NCBI RefSeq assembly: GCF_003148845.1
Contig: NZ_QGHA01000007.1
Location: 124,001-188,000 of the forward strand
Origin: Mucilaginibacter oryzae
Lineage (GTDB): Bacteria > Bacteroidota > Bacteroidia > Sphingobacteriales > Sphingobacteriaceae
DNA length: 64,000 nt
Reading direction: 5' to 3'
Shown here: piece by piece, positions 62,318 through 64,000 of the stretch
Numbering within the stretch: the stretch's first letter is position 1
Layout: every line of letters begins with the position of its first letter
Translations under genes and position numbers: made by a program
Notes under the pieces: model-generated
Seen by the model: only the letters and a program-made list of their open reading frames with translations
Told to the model about the DNA's origin: nothing
Database searches by the model: none

Positions 62318-62791
62318 ATGAAAAGGATAATTTTAACAACAGCCATTTTATTGAGCAGCCTGGCTGTAAAAGTTGCCAACGCGCAAATCAGCTTAAATAT
62401 TAATATCGGCAGCCAGCCCGACTGGGGCCCTGTGGGATACGATCATGTAGATTATTACTACCTGCCCGATATTGATGCCTATTATGATATTAATGCCCAT
62501 CAATATGTTTACTATGATAATCATGTTTGGGTGCATGGCCCTGTATTGCCGCCGCGCTTTGGCAATTATGATGCTTACCGAAGCTACAAGGTAGTGGTTA
62601 ATGAACATACGCCGTGGCTGCATAATGATGTTTACAGGCGTAAATATGCTTCTTACCGCGGCCGTCATGACCAGGTAGTGATCCGCGATAGCCGCGAGGT
62701 TAAGTACAAAAACCATTGGGTTGAAAAACGAACCCTGCGCAGGGTAGATGTACGCGATGACCGCGAACATGGTCGTGGCCACAACTGGTAA
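62318..62791 (+). CDS. Secreted Tyr/His-rich protein, unknown function
   Basis: A 157-residue protein with a signal peptide (about 1-22, ending ANAQI). The mature part is rich in Tyr, His, Asp and Arg (YDHVDYYYLPDIDAYYDINA ... WVHGPVLPPRFGNYD) and ends in a basic segment. Similar Tyr-rich periplasmic proteins are common in Bacteroidota, but I do not know a function. Confidence 0.65.
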   Translation: MKRIILTTAILLSSLAVKVANAQISLNINIGSQPDWGPVGYDHVDYYYLPDIDAYYDINAHQYVYYDNHVWVHGPVLPPRFGNYDAYRSYKVVVNEHTPWLHNDVYRRKYASYRGRHDQVVIRDSREVKYKNHWVEKRTLRRVDVRDDREHGRGHNW

Positions 62792-62810
62792 TTCGGAAAA
62801 CTTCCGTACC

Positions 62811-62878
62811 TCCGCTTGCGCTAAGGATGGTATTATTATATGTGAGCCTTTCAGAGCCCATGCCTTAGCGCAAACGGA
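62811..62878. terminator. Inverted repeat between converging genes
   Basis: TCCGCTTGCGCTAAGG (62811-62826) pairs with CCTTAGCGCAAACGGA (62863-62878) with one mismatch and a 36-base loop. It lies between a plus-strand gene and the minus-strand metallopeptidase end and may terminate both, though the loop is long. Confidence 0.5.
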
Positions 62879-62915
62879 GTGCCTTTTTGATATGTTTTTT
62901 TGAAAAACGGACTGT

Positions 62916-64000
62916 TTATTTTTTGCCTTCCTTTGATGCAAAACAAACCTTATGTATGAAACTCAATTTTTCCACCACCTTTGGCGGGATAACAAAGGGG
63001 TACATATCGGCATTGCCCATGCTGCGGTTCATGCTGTTCATGGCGAAGGTTAGGGGCAGCCACAGGTCGAGCAGTTTTTCAAAATCCGGTTCCTGGTATG
63101 GGCTTATGTTGATGGCCGCTTTTAAGCCGCTGTCTTTATCTGCTATGCGCGGCGATACCTTCATACCAAAAGCGTCTGCGGTTTCCAGCGTATCCATAAT
63201 ATGCAGGTAGTGCGCCCAGGTTTCGGCCCAATCCTCCCATGGGTGCGAAGCGGCGTAGGCGCTGATATAATTCTGGTTCCAATCTGCCGGCGGGCCCTCA
63301 TTGTAGTTGCGTTGAAGGGCCTCGCTGTAATCCTCCCTTTCGTCGCCAAACAACAGGCGGTACTCATCAATATAAGTGCTGTTATCAATTAGCCTGTCCC
63401 AATAATAATGCCCTACCTCATGCCTGAAATGGCCCAGTAACGTACGGTAAGGCTCATTCATTTGCAGGCGCGAGGCCTCACGTTTATCATCATCCGCTTC
63501 CTCTACATTCAGTGTAATAAGGCCGTTCTCGTGCCCGGTAAGTACCCTTTGCGAGGGATCGGCATCGCTTAAAAAATCAAAGCTGAGACCTTTTTCAATA
63601 TCCTGTAATTTGCTTACCAACGGCAGTTTAAGTTGCAGCAGCGAGTAAACAAGGCGGTGTTTGGCAGTTTCAATTAAGCGCCATTGCCTCAAATGTTCGG
63701 GGTCGGCAAGGTTAGGTACAATGTGGTTGAGTTCGCAGGCTTTGCAAAAAACAGCCTGATTATTGGCCGGGATCAGCCAGTTGCAAACATCATATTGATG
63801 GTTTTGGCAGTATTTAAACTGAGGGGGCTGGTTTTTACCCGAACCGAATAAGGGCTTTTTATAACCATACAAGCTGTAGGTACCCTCATCGCCGCCAACA
63901 AGGGTATGCACCATCAGGTCATCAGCCGTAAAACCCAGCACATGTTTACAGCATTCGCATAAACTGTTTTCAAAATATAATAGTTGCCCGCAATTGGTGC
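62916..64000 (-). CDS. Zinc-ribbon, putative zinc-binding metallopeptidase (5' end outside window)
   Basis: At least 361 residues; the frame runs through the window edge at 64000, so the start lies beyond it. The visible N-terminal part has a zinc ribbon (TNCGQLLYF ... SLCECCKHVLGF), and a second Cys-rich stretch FCKACELNHIV. The catalytic motif HEVGHYYWD (HExxH) with WEDWAETWAHYLH downstream fits the Peptidase_Mx family of putative zinc metallopeptidases of Bacteroidota and Proteobacteria. It is cytoplasmic by lack of a visible signal. Substrate unknown. Confidence 0.85.
   Translation of the reverse strand, partial: TNCGQLLYFENSLCECCKHVLGFTADDLMVHTLVGGDEGTYSLYGYKKPLFGSGKNQPPQFKYCQNHQYDVCNWLIPANNQAVFCKACELNHIVPNLADPEHLRQWRLIETAKHRLVYSLLQLKLPLVSKLQDIEKGLSFDFLSDADPSQRVLTGHENGLITLNVEEADDDKREASRLQMNEPYRTLLGHFRHEVGHYYWDRLIDNSTYIDEYRLLFGDEREDYSEALQRNYNEGPPADWNQNYISAYAASHPWEDWAETWAHYLHIMDTLETADAFGMKVSPRIADKDSGLKAAINISPYQEPDFEKLLDLWLPLTFAMNSMNRSMGNADMYPFVIPPKVVEKLSFIHKVCFASKEGKK

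Overview
The window looks like a chromosomal segment of a Bacteroidota (Sphingobacteriaceae) bacterium, most likely Mucilaginibacter or a close relative. The evidence is a SusC/SusD pair with a FecR anti-sigma factor, the gliding lipoprotein GldH, a moxR-bat aerotolerance operon, many Sus-type lipoprotein signals (short hydrophobic stretch then Cys), promoter -7 elements of the form TAnnTTTG, few Shine-Dalgarno sites, and roughly 44% GC by eye. No plasmid, phage or complete insertion sequence was seen.

Layout. 1-4.2 kb: end of an Mrp-type Fe-S carrier ATPase, a NifU-domain protein, two uncharacterised envelope proteins and a molybdate transporter (modABC, minus strand). 4.4-12.8 kb: a beta-glucan locus with two secreted GH30 enzymes and a GH16 enzyme. 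Between the two GH30 genes lies a membrane 7TM-DISM receptor fused to a zinc ribbon of IS1595-transposase type. An outer-membrane barrel protein follows. 12.8-18 kb: a cluster of parS-like palindromes around an SDR, an ABC-F ATPase, a small membrane protein and mnmG, which suggests proximity to the replication origin. 18-33.3 kb: housekeeping genes (gamma carbonic anhydrase, tRNA-Gly, divergent nadB/nadA, thiL, rmuC, TPR protein, and holB-ricT-gldH next to ruvX). 33.3-43.5 kb: a locus for N-acetylhexosamine glycans (GH20, NagX-like acyltransferase, SusD, SusC, FecR) without an adjacent sigma factor. 44-52.5 kb: the moxR/DUF58/batA-batE operon. 52.8-64 kb: PfkB kinase, GT4 glycosyltransferase, GDPD/PLC-like protein, GluQRS, SMUG2 glycosylase, secreted nucleoside hydrolase homologue, outer-membrane porin, CsbD-like small protein, CtpA-type protease, and a zinc-binding metallopeptidase cut by the window end.

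How the parts work together. The GH30/GH16 enzymes would cut beta-1,6 and beta-1,3 glucans, and the intervening receptor-transposase-domain fusion may be a one-piece membrane-bound regulator for them. The GH20 locus would import GlcNAc-containing oligosaccharides through SusCD, with trans-envelope signalling through the STN domain of SusC and FecR. The parS cluster would load ParB for chromosome segregation.

Intergenic DNA is unusually rich in word-like repeats. They include GATTACACCGATT elements, CTCCC/GGGAGATTTAGAGGGG elements, TGAGATATGAGAT and ATTCGTGTAATTCG arrays, and long perfect hairpins. Several fill whole gaps between genes, including one inside the moxR-bat operon. The most novel signals are the 7TM-DISM/IS1595 fusion, the parS cluster partly embedded in a coding region, and these structured repeats.
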